Below the pieces are notes generated by a model. The model was not told the origin of the DNA, did no database searches, and worked only from the letters and a program-made list of their open reading frames with translations. Made by a program: the position numbers and the translations under genes. Shown piece after piece: positions 7,519 to 16,420 of a stretch of DNA of 64,000 nt (positions are counted from its first letter, which is position 1; the number at the start of each line of letters is the position of its first letter). The DNA is from Rhodovulum sp. PH10 (GTDB lineage Bacteria > Pseudomonadota > Alphaproteobacteria > Rhizobiales > Xanthobacteraceae): assembly GCF_000293785.1 (NCBI RefSeq), contig NZ_AKZI01000008.1, positions 123,344 through 187,343 on the forward strand, given 5' to 3'.

Positions 7519-8685
7519 ATGTCCTTCTGGTCCGATACCCGCGGCAACATCGCGGTGATATTCGCGCTCGTCCTCGTCCCGGTCGTGCTGCTCGCCGGCG
7601 GGATGGTGGACTACACCCGGACCCAGAACGTCGAGGCGCGCCTCCAGGCGGCGCTCGACGCCGCCGTTCTCGCCGGCCTGGGGGCCGACGACGTCGCGGT
7701 CGCCAGAAGCGTGTTTTCCGCCAACCTGTCCGGCACCGAAGGCGCATTGTCGGGGCCCGACTTCACGCTCGGCTCCGACACGCTGACCGGCACCGCCGCG
7801 ATCGCGGTGCCGACCGGCTTTCTCGGCATCGCCCGGATGGAGACGCTGACCGCGCGCGCCACGGCGACCGCGAAGAAATCCTCCTCGACCGTGTGCGTGC
7901 TGCTGGTCGAGCCGACCGGCTCGCAGCCGCTGCTGGTCAATGGCGGTGCCGTGCTGAACGCGCCGGACTGCGAGGTGCACGTCCGCTCGACCGGCTCGCC
8001 GGCGGCGATCTTCAATGCCGGCACCACCTTCACCACCAAGAAGACCTGCCTCGCCGGCTCGACGCCGATCTACAACTCGACCACCGTCGCCAATGTCGAG
8101 ACGCGCTGCTCGGCCGCGACCGATCCGTTCGCCGGCGCGCTGCCGGTGCCGGAAAGCACCTCGTGCACCGCGAGCAACGGCAATTTCAACGGCGGCTCGG
8201 TGTCGCTGTCGCCGGGGGTCTATTGCGGCTGGTTCAACTTCAACGGGGCGCCGACCGTGACGCTCGCGCCCGGCCTCTACGTGATCAAGAACGGCGGCTG
8301 GAACGTCAATGGTGGCCGCTGGACCGGCACCGGCGTGACCTTCTATTTCGCCGACACCTCGAAGATCCAGTTCAACAGCGGCATCTCGGCGACGTTGAAG
8401 GCGCCGACCAGCGGCACCTATTCCGGCATCCTGATGTACGAGCCGCCGGGCCTGTCGCGCTCGCAGTTCGTGTTCAACGATTCCGTCGCCAACGAGCTCG
8501 AAGGGCTGATCTATCTGCCGAGCCGCGACGTCACCTTCAACGCCAAGTCGAACCTCGCGACCGACAAGGCGACGCTGGTGTTCAGGACGCTCATTCTCGA
8601 CCAGACCCGCTGGAATCTCGCGCCGGCCGCGAGCCGCACGATCGGCGGCGCCGGGGGCGGCGGCTCCGTCCGGCTGGTGAGATAG
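7519..8685 (+). CDS. TadE/TadG-family pilus assembly protein
   Basis: A 388-residue protein with the TadE/G N terminus: a short cytoplasmic DTRGNIAVIFAL, one hydrophobic helix (about residues 10-32) and then DYTRTQNVEARLQAALDAAVLAG, the signature of proteins resembling Flp-pilus assembly factors. The long exported C-terminal part has seven or more Cys and Gly/Asn/Ser-rich beta-type sequence instead of the von Willebrand A domain of full-length TadG. No other tad genes are nearby, so it is an orphan. ATG 7519 is chosen because the family begins just before DTRGN. Confidence 0.8.
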   Translation: MSFWSDTRGNIAVIFALVLVPVVLLAGGMVDYTRTQNVEARLQAALDAAVLAGLGADDVAVARSVFSANLSGTEGALSGPDFTLGSDTLTGTAAIAVPTGFLGIARMETLTARATATAKKSSSTVCVLLVEPTGSQPLLVNGGAVLNAPDCEVHVRSTGSPAAIFNAGTTFTTKKTCLAGSTPIYNSTTVANVETRCSAATDPFAGALPVPESTSCTASNGNFNGGSVSLSPGVYCGWFNFNGAPTVTLAPGLYVIKNGGWNVNGGRWTGTGVTFYFADTSKIQFNSGISATLKAPTSGTYSGILMYEPPGLSRSQFVFNDSVANELEGLIYLPSRDVTFNAKSNLATDKATLVFRTLILDQTRWNLAPAASRTIGGAGGGGSVRLVR

Positions 8686-8814
8686 CGCCGCGCTGCGGCC
8701 GCCCGGCGCGCCGTCGCGCGCCCCACCGCCGCACCCCCCACCGCCGCACGGCGGCCGTGTTTCCTGTCGATGCTGCGGCCCGGTACGCCTCGCCGGACTC
8801 CGCACGGGAACCAG

Positions 8815-10581
8815 ATGTCGGTCGTTCGTCTCTATCTGCGTGCGCTGTCGCTCCTGTCGCGCGAGAAGCGGCTGGCGCGGTTGCTCGCCCTCGCCAATCT
8901 GGTGCTCGCGGCAGCGGCCTTCGCCGAGCCGGTGCTGTTCGGCCGGGTGATCGACACGCTGGCGGGTGCGCAGGCGGCGGCCGGGCCGTTCCCGTTCGCG
9001 CGGCTCGGCTGGCTGCTCGCCGCCTGGGTCGCGTTCGGCCTGTTCTCCATCGTCGCCGGCACGCTGGTCGCGCTCAATGCCGACCGGCTCGCGCACCGCC
9101 AGCGCCAGGCGGTGCTGACCGACGCCTTCGAGCATCTGCTCGACCTGCCGCTCGCCTTTCACGGCGCCACCCATTCCGGCCGGCTCCTGAAGGTGATGCT
9201 CGCCGGCACCGATGCGCTGTGGGGCATCTGGCTCGCCTTCTTCCGCGACAATCTCGCCTCGATCGCCTCGTTCTTCGTGCTCTTGCCGATCGCGCTGGTG
9301 ATGAACTGGCGGCTCGCCTCGCTGCTGGTGCTGCTGGCGGTCGCCTTCACGCTGCTCACCGCCTTCGTGATGCGGCGCACCGAGCAGCTTCAGAGCAAGG
9401 TCGAGTCGAACTATTCGGAGCTCGCCGCGCGCGCCTCCGACACGCTCGGCAACATCGCGCTGGTGCACTCCTTCGCCCGCGTCGACGCCGAGGTGGGGAG
9501 CCTGCGGGCGATGATCGAGACGCTGCTCGCGGCGCAGATCCCGGTGCTGTGGTGGTGGGCGCTGGTCGCCGTCCTCACCCGCGCGGCGACCACGCTGACG
9601 CTGCTCGCGATCGTCGTCTACGGCACGGTGCTGCATCTCGCGGGGCTCGCCTCGATCGGCGAGATCGTCACCTTCATGGGCTTTGCCGGCCTGCTGATCG
9701 CCCGCCTGCAGGACGCCGTGTGGTTCGTCACCCGCGTGTTCGCCGAGGCGCCGCGGCTCGCCGAGCTCTACGCGCTGCTCGACGCCGAGCCGGCGATCCG
9801 TGACGCGCCGGGCGCGATCGATCCCGGCCGCCTGACAGGCGCGGTCGTGTTCGACCGCGTCTCCTTCTCCCACGACGGCACCCGCCCGGCGGTCACCGAC
9901 CTCACGCTCTCCGTCGCGCCCGGCCGCTGCGTCGCGCTGGTCGGCGCGACCGGGGCAGGAAAATCGACCGCGCTCGCGCTGCTGCACCGCGCCTTCGATC
10001 CGGATTCCGGCACCATCACCATCGACGGCATCGACATCCGCACGATGACGCTGGCGGGGCTGCGGCGAAACATCGGCGTCGTGTTTCAGGAAGGGCTCTT
10101 GTTCGACCGCTCGATCGCCGACAATCTGCGGGTCGGCAAGCCGGACGCGACCGAGGCCGAGCTGCGGCTCGCCGCCGAGCGGGCGCAGGCGCTCGATTTC
10201 ATCGACAGAACGCCGGGCGGCTTCGCGGCGCGGGTCGGCGAGCGCGGCCGCCTCTTGTCGGGCGGCGAGCGGCAGCGGCTGGCGATCGCCCGCGTGCTCC
10301 TCAAGGCGCCGCCGGTGCTGATCCTCGACGAGCCGACCTCGGCGCTCGACGCCGCGACCGAGGCCAAGCTGATGGCGGCGCTCGACGAGGCGATGCGCGG
10401 GCGCACCACCTTCGTGATCGCCCACCGGCTGGCGACCGTTCGCCGCGCCGACGAGATCCTGGTCCTCGACCACGGGCGGGTGGTCGAGCGCGGCTCGTTC
10501 GATGCGCTGATGGCGGCGGACGGCCGGTTCGCCGCGCTCGCCCGCGAGCAGCTTCTGGCGCCGAGCCCGACCCCCGCCTGA
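8815..10581 (+). CDS. ndvA: NdvA-type cyclic beta-glucan exporter (ABC half-transporter)
   Basis: 588 residues: an ABC exporter membrane domain of six helices (about residues 15-310) fused to an ATPase domain. Motifs are Walker [11 protein letters not shown]-loop FQEGLLF, signature [13 protein letters not shown], Walker [13 protein letters not shown] and switch IAHRL. Segments such as [36 protein letters not shown] and [14 protein letters not shown] match the NdvA/ChvA arrangement, as does the length. NdvA exports cyclic beta-1,2-glucan to the periplasm. The glucan synthase NdvB is not in the window. ATG 8815 is chosen over the in-frame ATG 8770 because the family starts next to the first helix. 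Confidence 0.8.
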   Translation: MSVVRLYLRALSLLSREKRLARLLALANLVLAAAAFAEPVLFGRVIDTLAGAQAAAGPFPFARLGWLLAAWVAFGLFSIVAGTLVALNADRLAHRQRQAVLTDAFEHLLDLPLAFHGATHSGRLLKVMLAGTDALWGIWLAFFRDNLASIASFFVLLPIALVMNWRLASLLVLLAVAFTLLTAFVMRRTEQLQSKVESNYSELAARASDTLGNIALVHSFARVDAEVGSLRAMIETLLAAQIPVLWWWALVAVLTRAATTLTLLAIVVYGTVLHLAGLASIGEIVTFMGFAGLLIARLQDAVWFVTRVFAEAPRLAELYALLDAEPAIRDAPGAIDPGRLTGAVVFDRVSFSHDGTRPAVTDLTLSVAPGRCVALVGATGAGKSTALALLHRAFDPDSGTITIDGIDIRTMTLAGLRRNIGVVFQEGLLFDRSIADNLRVGKPDATEAELRLAAERAQALDFIDRTPGGFAARVGERGRLLSGGERQRLAIARVLLKAPPVLILDEPTSALDAATEAKLMAALDEAMRGRTTFVIAHRLATVRRADEILVLDHGRVVERGSFDALMAADGRFAALAREQLLAPSPTPA

Positions 10582-10603
10582 CCATGCGCCCGGCGAGGAT
10601 CGG

Positions 10604-11194
10604 TCAGCCGCGCAGCATCCGCATCAGTGTCGCGTCGTGGCGGCCGAAATGGTGGTGCAGCGCGGCGGCGACGTGCAGCACGATCAGCGCGCCGAGCAAG
10701 AGGCCGATCAGCCCGTGCAGCTCGAACAGCGTGTGGGACAACTCCTTGTTCTGCGGCCACGCGGGCGGCAGCTCGAACAGCCAGAAGAACGCCACCGGCG
10801 CGCCATAGGCCGAGGTCGCGACCCAGCCGACCAGCGGCTGCAGGATCAGGAGCGCATAGAGCGCGTAGTGGTTGGCGTGCGCGGCCGAGCGCTGCCAGCC
10901 CGGCACGTCGGCGGGCAGCGGCGGCGGCGGATTGATCTGGCGATACACGAACCGCGCCACCACCAGCAGCAGGACCAGAATGCCGAACGAGCGGTGCAGG
11001 TCGAACGCCGTGTTCTGGATCGGCCCGCGCGGCAGGCTCTCCAGCAGGAATCCCATCGGGATCATGGTGATCACGATCGCCGCCGTCACCCAGTGCAGGG
11101 TGCGGGCGGTGAGCGTGTAGCCCGGCAGCGCGCGCCCGTCGCGCGTGTCCGTGTCTGCGTCCCGTTCCCGCGCGCGCGTGTCGAGCGTCGCCAT
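10604..11194 (-). CDS. Cytochrome b561 family membrane protein
   Basis: 196 residues with four hydrophobic helices and the b561 pattern: YTLTARTLHWVTAAIV (helix 1 His), FDLHRSFGILVLLLVVARFVYR, ALYALLILQPLVGW, and ELHGLIGLLLGALIVLHVAAALHHHF with candidate haem-ligand histidines. Such proteins shuttle electrons between quinol or ascorbate and periplasmic acceptors. It converges with ndvA (22 bp between stops) and is divergent from the RibD-like gene. Confidence 0.9.
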   Translation of the reverse strand: MATLDTRARERDADTDTRDGRALPGYTLTARTLHWVTAAIVITMIPMGFLLESLPRGPIQNTAFDLHRSFGILVLLLVVARFVYRQINPPPPLPADVPGWQRSAAHANHYALYALLILQPLVGWVATSAYGAPVAFFWLFELPPAWPQNKELSHTLFELHGLIGLLLGALIVLHVAAALHHHFGRHDATLMRMLRG

Positions 11195-11222
11195 GCCGAC
11201 CTCCTGCTGCCGATCGTGGTGT

Positions 11223-11284
11223 GAGGCACCGGCCGGGCGCCGGTGCCTCGCTCATCGTGCCTCGCTCACCGTGGCTCGCTACCG
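11223..11284. repeat. Hairpin plus three 14-bp tandem repeats in a divergent promoter region
   Basis: GAGGCACCGGC (11223-11233) and its exact complement (11239-11249) form an 11-bp hairpin. Three consecutive 14-bp units follow: GTGCCTCGCTCATC (11243), GTGCCTCGCTCACC (11257) and a diverged GTGGCTCGCTACCG (11271). The array sits between the divergent cytochrome b561 and RibD-like genes and could hold operator sites. Confidence 0.6.
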
Positions 11285-11475
11285 GTGCGGCGAGGGAACG
11301 CGCGAGCATGGCGATCGTTGCGCCCGCAATCGCGGCGTGTGTACGGAAGCGTGCGACTCGGCCGGGTGGAACCCGGCACCGTCTCGCCGGTTGTCGCTCG
11401 ACACCATCCCGGCCGGTTCTCGCCGGCGTCTGTTCGGGGCGACGCCCGGTATGGGCGCGCCCGTAGGGGGCGAGC

Positions 11476-12393
11476 GTGCTCGGATCGCAATCCCGACCAT
11501 TTTTGGCCGCGCGTCGCCGGCTCGTGTCGGTCGACGAGGCGTGGACCGATCGCGGAAGGGATGACCCGGTCGTCGATGCCCCTGTCGCCGATGCGCCGGT
11601 GGTGGATCCGCCGGTCGACGACTGGGCCCACGAGTGGGACGCCGTGCCGCAGGCGATCCGCACCGGCGGCCGGCTGCCGCCCGCCTTCGAGGCGGTGTTC
11701 GACCCCCTGCGTCACGGTCTCGTCGACGATCTTCTGGTGGTCGGCCAGCTCGGCCAGTCGCTCGACGGGCGGATCGCCACCGCCGGCGGCCGGCTCGAGA
11801 CGATCAACGGCCCGGAAGGCCTCACCCATCTGCACCGGCTGCGGGCGGTGGTCGATGCCGTGGTGGTCGGCGTCGGCACGGCCTTGTGCGACGACCCCCG
11901 GCTGACCGTGCGGCGCGTGTCCGGCCAAAACCCGGCCCGCGTGGTGATCGACCCGCACGGCAAGCTGCCGGCGGACGCCACCCTGCTCGCCGACGACGGT
12001 ACCCGCCGCCTCGTCGTCACCGCCCAAACCACCCGTCCCGATCTTCCCGACGGCGTCGAGCGTTTGCCGCTGCCCGCCGGAAACGGGCGGCTGGAGCCGG
12101 CCGCAATCCTTCGTGCGCTGGCGGCAAAAGGATTTCGGCGGGTGCTGATCGAGGGCGGAGCCGACACGCTGTCGCGCTTTCTCGCCGCCGGCTGCCTCGA
12201 TCGCCTGCACGTGGTGGTCGCGCCGGTGATCCTCGGCTCGGGCCGGGCCGGCTGCACGCTGCCGCCGATCCCCGATGCCGACGAGGCGCTGCGCCCGCGC
12301 ACGCGGGTGCATCCTCTGGGAGACGAGGTCTTGTTCGACTGCGACCTCGCGGCTCAGCGCCGGACGGTCGGGCGGGCGAAGAAGTCGGTGTGA
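11476..12393 (+). CDS. RibD C-terminal-type (DHFR-fold) pyrimidine/pterin reductase
   Basis: 305 residues. A ~75-residue N-terminal stretch without recognisable domain precedes a RibD_C/DHFR-fold reductase: QSLDGRIAT, LHRLRAVVDAVVVGVGTALCDDPRLTVR (substrate/NADPH region), RVLIEGGADTLSRFL and HVVVAPVILGSGRAG, the typical closing motif. The deaminase half of RibD is absent. Family members reduce ribosylaminopyrimidines or pterin-like substrates with NADPH. The GTG at 11476 has AGGGG 6 nt upstream. It is convergent with and overlaps by 40 bp the methyltransferase of the operon at 12354-16317, which also has a pterin-type gene, suggesting a shared pathway. Confidence 0.82.
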   Translation: MLGSQSRPFLAARRRLVSVDEAWTDRGRDDPVVDAPVADAPVVDPPVDDWAHEWDAVPQAIRTGGRLPPAFEAVFDPLRHGLVDDLLVVGQLGQSLDGRIATAGGRLETINGPEGLTHLHRLRAVVDAVVVGVGTALCDDPRLTVRRVSGQNPARVVIDPHGKLPADATLLADDGTRRLVVTAQTTRPDLPDGVERLPLPAGNGRLEPAAILRALAAKGFRRVLIEGGADTLSRFLAAGCLDRLHVVVAPVILGSGRAGCTLPPIPDADEALRPRTRVHPLGDEVLFDCDLAAQRRTVGRAKKSV

Positions 12394-13157
12394 CCGATCC
12401 GCAGCAGGCCGAGCCCGTCGTCGAGCCAAGCGAGCCGGCGCGATTCCCAGGCGTCGATGGTGGTCTCCGGAATGCCGACCAGCTCGCGCGCCGCGCCGGC
12501 GAGCCCGGCGATCAGCTCGGCATGGATCGCCGCACTCGCCTCGACCGCCCAGTCGGCCGGGCCGATCGTCACCTCGTAGCCGAGCCGCCGAAACAGCGTC
12601 ACCGCCTGCGCCGCCGCCTCCGGGCCGAGTGCGCCGCCAAAACCCTTGTCGAGCGTCTGGTGGCGGTTGAAGGCCGACACCATCGCCCGGTCCGCCTCGT
12701 CCCACGGCTCGAGCTCGACCCGGCCGTCATAGGAGAGCGTCGCGTAGAAGGGCAAATTGCGCACCGCGAGCTCGGTCACCAGCCGATCGAGCCAGCGCTC
12801 CGAGACGAGATCGAGAAAGCCCGAGGTGACCACCAGATCGACCGGCCCGTCGAGCGCCGCCTCGAGGTCGCGGTCGAGATCGAGCGGCATCGGGGAGATG
12901 CGGACGTCGCGGTCGGCGGGGGCGCTCGCGCGGGCGAGCAGGCCGAGATCGTTGTCGACCAGCCGCCAGTGCTGATGCATCGGCAGCACGTCGTGAATCG
13001 CCCGCATCATCGCGCCGGTGCCGCAGGCGATGTCGACCACCGAGATGGCGGCATCGGACCGAAACGTCTCCGCCACCACCTTCAGCACGTCGGGGTCGCG
13101 GGCGAGGCGATCGTGCGGCTCGCGCCGCTGCAGCCAGCCGGCGGAGAACATCGTCAC
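12354..13157 (-). CDS. Class I SAM-dependent methyltransferase
   Basis: 267 residues with a Rossmann-type methyltransferase core: VVDIACGTGAMMRAI (motif I), HWRLVDNDLGLL (motif II acidic residue) and VDLVVTSGFLDLVS (motif IV region). The acceptor is unknown. GTG 13157 is preferred because it overlaps the stop of the glycosyltransferase by 4 nt (GTGA) and has GAGG 7 nt upstream; an in-frame ATG lies at 13151. It is the last gene of the minus-strand operon, and its end overlaps the end of the oppositely oriented RibD-like gene. Confidence 0.85.
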   Translation of the reverse strand: MTMFSAGWLQRREPHDRLARDPDVLKVVAETFRSDAAISVVDIACGTGAMMRAIHDVLPMHQHWRLVDNDLGLLARASAPADRDVRISPMPLDLDRDLEAALDGPVDLVVTSGFLDLVSERWLDRLVTELAVRNLPFYATLSYDGRVELEPWDEADRAMVSAFNRHQTLDKGFGGALGPEAAAQAVTLFRRLGYEVTIGPADWAVEASAAIHAELIAGLAGAARELVGIPETTIDAWESRRLAWLDDGLGLLRIGHTDFFARPTVRR

Positions 13158-14227
13158 GAGCGCGCCTCGTCGGTTGCGGAACGGACGGCCGCGAGGATTC
13201 GTTCGGCGGTCTCGTCCCAGGTCGGCCGTGTCGCCGCACCGGCGAGGGCCGCGGCCGCACAGCGCGACCGCATGTCGTGGTCGGTGATCAGCCGGTGGAG
13301 CGCCGCGGAGAGACCCTTCACGTCGTCCGGCGCGACCAGGAGGCCGGCGCCCGGTGGAATGGTCTCGGGCGTCGCCCCTCCCGTCGTGCCGATCATCGCC
13401 AGACCGTAGCTCGCCGCCTCGGAAAACACCATGCCGTATCCCTCGTATCGCGAGGGCAGAACGAACAGATCGGCGGCGCCATAGAGGCACGCCAGCCGCT
13501 CCACCGTCACCGCGCCGGCCCGCACGATGCGCGTTTCGAGCCCCGTTTCGTTGATCTGTGCAAAAAGCCGCGCGGCAAAAACCGCGTCGCGATCGAGCGC
13601 GCCGGCGATCGTCAGCCGCCAGGGCAGGTGTTTCAGGCCCGCGAGCGCCGCCACCAGCACGTCGTATCCCTTGCGGGGAATCACCGCGCCGACCGCGAGC
13701 AATTCCAATTCGTCCGGGGTGCCCTGCCGTGGCGGCGTGGCCGCGTCCGGGCGCCGGTCGAGGCCGGGCGGCGCCACGGTGATTCGTTCGCGCGGCACCG
13801 CGTAGTCGGCGGCGAGCAGGCGGGCCGTCGTCTCGCTGGTGACGATCACCCGGTGGACCGCCGCGAGCGCCGCCCGCTCGCTCCGCCGGTACTTTGCGGC
13901 GGCCTCCGGCGCGAGGCCGCTCTCGCAGGCGAGCGGGTGATGCACCAGCGCGACCACCGGCCGGTCGTGGCAGACGGTCGCGATCTCCGGCAGCACGCCG
14001 CAGGCGAGCCCGTCGACCACCACCGGCACGCCCGCCGGCAAGTTTTTCAAGCCTTCGAGCGCAGTGCTTCGCTGCAAATCGGTCGGAGAGGGAAAGCCGG
14101 TGCCGAGATCCAGCACGTCGACCGCGATGTCGTGCCGAAAAATCTCCGCCGCCACACGGCGATCGTAGGCGTAGCCGCCGGTCGGGGTGTCGAGCGAGCC
14201 CGGCACGGCGAGCACCAGCCGCCTCAC
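13154..14227 (-). CDS. GT4-family glycosyltransferase
   Basis: 357 residues in the GT-B fold. The N-terminal half has [22 protein letters not shown] (acceptor-side Gly-rich loop) and a [13 protein letters not shown] segment. The C-terminal donor domain has [47 protein letters not shown] with the E-x7-E motif of retaining GT4 enzymes, and GLLVAPDD. Sugar donor and acceptor are unknown. It overlaps the PTPS-like gene by 4 nt (ATGA) and the methyltransferase by 4 nt, so the three are translationally coupled. Confidence 0.88.
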   Translation of the reverse strand: MRRLVLAVPGSLDTPTGGYAYDRRVAAEIFRHDIAVDVLDLGTGFPSPTDLQRSTALEGLKNLPAGVPVVVDGLACGVLPEIATVCHDRPVVALVHHPLACESGLAPEAAAKYRRSERAALAAVHRVIVTSETTARLLAADYAVPRERITVAPPGLDRRPDAATPPRQGTPDELELLAVGAVIPRKGYDVLVAALAGLKHLPWRLTIAGALDRDAVFAARLFAQINETGLETRIVRAGAVTVERLACLYGAADLFVLPSRYEGYGMVFSEAASYGLAMIGTTGGATPETIPPGAGLLVAPDDVKGLSAALHRLITDHDMRSRCAAAALAGAATRPTWDETAERILAAVRSATDEARS

Positions 14228-14622
14228 GGCGGCGCCTCGTACCAGGCGCGGGCGACGTGCGATTCCGACAGCGTCACGCGGATCGCCGCGATCTCGCTCG
14301 CGGCGCGGCCGAGCGCGCCGGCGCGCGCCGCCTCGGCGAGCCGGTCGTGGATGTGCTTCGCCAAGAACTCGGTGGTGGTGTTGACGCCCAAAAAGTCGGG
14401 CAGGTCGTCGAGATTGCGATAGGCGAGGGGGGCGAGGGCGCCCTCGAGCACGTCGCCGGCCCGGCCGATATCGACCACCAGCCCGTGCGGATCGAGCGTT
14501 TCCGTCATGAAGGCGGCGTCGACCAGGAAGGTCGCGCCGTGCAGCGCCTGGGCGGGGCCGAACACGGCACCGCGGAAGGAGTGGGCGATCATCACGTGGC
14601 GGCGGACTTCGAGGGCGAACAA
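14224..14622 (-). CDS. PTPS/QueD-fold protein lacking the canonical catalytic triad
   Basis: 132 residues related to 6-pyruvoyl-tetrahydropterin synthase. The fold markers are present: MIAHSF with H14, ALHGATF with H28, [14 protein letters not shown] with E85 (pterin-anchoring Glu position), and a final VTLSES glutamate. The usual active site is not: the Cys four residues before the HGH motif is Ala24, HGH is HGA (third zinc ligand lost), and the Asp-His pair is Ala67-Tyr68. It therefore probably binds a pterin-like ligand but should not do standard PTPS chemistry. The start is a TTG with GGGAGG 6 nt upstream, consistent with the family N terminus ([15 protein letters not shown]); an internal ATG would cut the first strand. 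Confidence 0.8.
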   Translation of the reverse strand: MFALEVRRHVMIAHSFRGAVFGPAQALHGATFLVDAAFMTETLDPHGLVVDIGRAGDVLEGALAPLAYRNLDDLPDFLGVNTTTEFLAKHIHDRLAEAARAGALGRAASEIAAIRVTLSESHVARAWYEAPP

Positions 14623-14707
14623 AGAAAGCCTCCCATCGGCCGCAGCGACCGGCGGCCTGCGCCGCAGCATACGCCCGGCACGCGGCGGGCGGGAGCCGGC
14701 CGGCGCG

Positions 14708-15295
14708 TCAGTGGGCGGCGCTCCGGTCGGTGCTCTGGTCGTCGCGGCGCGGCGGCAGGCCTGCCTGGACATAGGCCACGACCGCCTGGATCTCGTCCTT
14801 CGACAGCGCATCGTGGAAGGCCGGCATGGCGCTGCCGAATTTTTCGCCGCCCTCGGCAATCGTCCAATAGAGATAGCCGTCGGAGGCCATCATCGGCATC
14901 TGCGCGATCGCGGCGAGGTTTCCCGGCGGCGGCGACAAGTCCTTGCCGGCCGGGCCGTCGCCCTCGCCGCGCGGGCCGTGGCAGGATTCGCAGTTTTCGG
15001 CATAGACGGCAGCGCCGCGGTCGAGCGTCGCCGGGGTGCGCGGCGCTGGAACGCGCATCGCGTCGTAAGGGGCGGGCACGCCGGACGTCATGACGTACCG
15101 GTGCCGCGCGATGCTGCCGCCGGACCCCATCATCCCGTTTCCCATCATGCCCCGGCCCATCATGCCGCCGCCCATCATCCCGCCACCCGTCATGCCTTGC
15201 CCAAAGACGCCGCCGCCGCGGGCGAGCATCAGGACGGTCGCAGCGCCGAGAACGACGGCAACGGATACGACGACGGTCACGATGGCTTTTCCCAC
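14708..15295 (-). CDS. Membrane-anchored c-type cytochrome with Met-Gly repeats
   Basis: 195 residues. An N-terminal hydrophobic helix (about residues 4-25) is a signal or anchor. Residues ~34-60 are a Gly-Met repeat made of units like [15 protein letters not shown], encoded by a 15-bp tandem repeat. One class I cytochrome c domain follows: AENCESCHG (CxxCH), [14 protein letters not shown], and [21 protein letters not shown] with the axial Met. GTG 15295 has AGGAGG 4 nt upstream and lies inside the 3' end of the dehydrogenase gene (19-bp overlap). It likely passes electrons in the periplasm; Met-rich segments often bind Cu(I), but that is inference. Confidence 0.85.
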   Translation of the reverse strand: MGKAIVTVVVSVAVVLGAATVLMLARGGGVFGQGMTGGGMMGGGMMGRGMMGNGMMGSGGSIARHRYVMTSGVPAPYDAMRVPAPRTPATLDRGAAVYAENCESCHGPRGEGDGPAGKDLSPPPGNLAAIAQMPMMASDGYLYWTIAEGGEKFGSAMPAFHDALSKDEIQAVVAYVQAGLPPRRDDQSTDRSAAH

Positions 15296-16317
15296 GACTC
15301 CTCCTGTCCGATCGGTTCGAGGTTTTGCGGGTGATAGTCGATCACCTGGCACAGCACGTCGCTCTGCGGGGCGAGGATCGTGCCGATCTCCTTCGGCAAC
15401 GCAGCAAACGGCAGGTTGGATGCGAGCAGGACGTCGAGCCGCGCGTCGGCGAGCAGATCGAGCGCTGCCGCGAGCCGCCGCCGCGGCGTCCAGCGGGGGC
15501 GGTGCGACGGGGCGACGCGCCCGACCTGGCTCGACAGGAGCCGCAGGCGTTTTGCATGGAACGCGCCGCCGAGCGGCGCCGCGACGGTGCCTTCGCCGTG
15601 CCAGCTCGCCTCGAGGATGGTCGCCTCCTCGCCGGCGAGCCGGAGGGCGGTGGCGAGACCGGCGGCCGAGGCGCTCGCATGCATCACGAGGTCGCAGTCT
15701 TCCGGCGCATCGTCGGGCAGGGCGAAGCCGACCCCGAGAGCTTCGGCGATTTTCGCACGCGCCGGCAAGAGGTCGACCAGCGTCACCTCGGCGCCGGCGA
15801 GCGAGCCGCACAGGCAGGCGATCAGGCAGCCGATCACCCCGCCGCCGACCACCGCGATCCGGTCGGCCGGGGCGGGGGCGGCGTCCCACACGGCGTTCAG
15901 CGCGGTCTCCATGTTGGCGGCGAGCACCGCGCGGCGCGTGGGTACGCCCTCCGGCACCGGCAGCACCGCCTCGGCAGGCAGGGTGCAAGCCGTCTGGTGC
16001 GGATGGAGCGCAAAGACGGTGCGGCCGAGAAGGTCGGGCGAGCCCGCGCGCACCGTGCCGACCAGTGCGTAGCCGTATTTCACCGGGAACGGAAAGTCGC
16101 CACCCATGAAGGGCGCCCGCATGCGGGTGCGCTCGCTTTCGGGCACCCGGCCGGAAAACACCAGCCGCTCGGTGCCGCGGCTGAGGGCAGTGTAGCGGGT
16201 CTGCACCAGAACCTCGCCCGCGCCGGGAGCGCGGACCGGCTCGTCGCGGATCTCGCCGCGGCCGGGCGCGACATACCACAGGGCGCTCGCCTGCCGGCCC
16301 ACGTCGGAGGGTTCCAC
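15277..16317 (-). CDS. MDR-superfamily dehydrogenase without the catalytic zinc site
   Basis: 346 residues of the medium-chain dehydrogenase/reductase type. The N-terminal half has RGEIRDEPVRAPGAGEVLV and then YTALSRGTE, where zinc alcohol dehydrogenases have Cys-x-x-Cys-Gly-S/T-D; the ligand Cys is missing. The nucleotide-binding motif is VVGGGVIGCLIACL. This layout is shared with BchC-like and other zinc-less MDR members that oxidise or reduce side chains of larger molecules. GTG 16317 has AAGGAA 6 nt upstream. It is the first gene of the operon, overlapping the cytochrome gene. Confidence 0.82.
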   Translation of the reverse strand: MEPSDVGRQASALWYVAPGRGEIRDEPVRAPGAGEVLVQTRYTALSRGTERLVFSGRVPESERTRMRAPFMGGDFPFPVKYGYALVGTVRAGSPDLLGRTVFALHPHQTACTLPAEAVLPVPEGVPTRRAVLAANMETALNAVWDAAPAPADRIAVVGGGVIGCLIACLCGSLAGAEVTLVDLLPARAKIAEALGVGFALPDDAPEDCDLVMHASASAAGLATALRLAGEEATILEASWHGEGTVAAPLGGAFHAKRLRLLSSQVGRVAPSHRPRWTPRRRLAAALDLLADARLDVLLASNLPFAALPKEIGTILAPQSDVLCQVIDYHPQNLEPIGQEESWEKPS

Positions 16318-16420
16318 GGGATTGTTCCTTGCTGGCCGGGTTTCTCGTCGGGGCTTGGAGCGGGCGCTCGCCCTCCCGATATAGGACCGCGAGCTGCACC
16401 TTGCACGGGGGCCGACGGCG

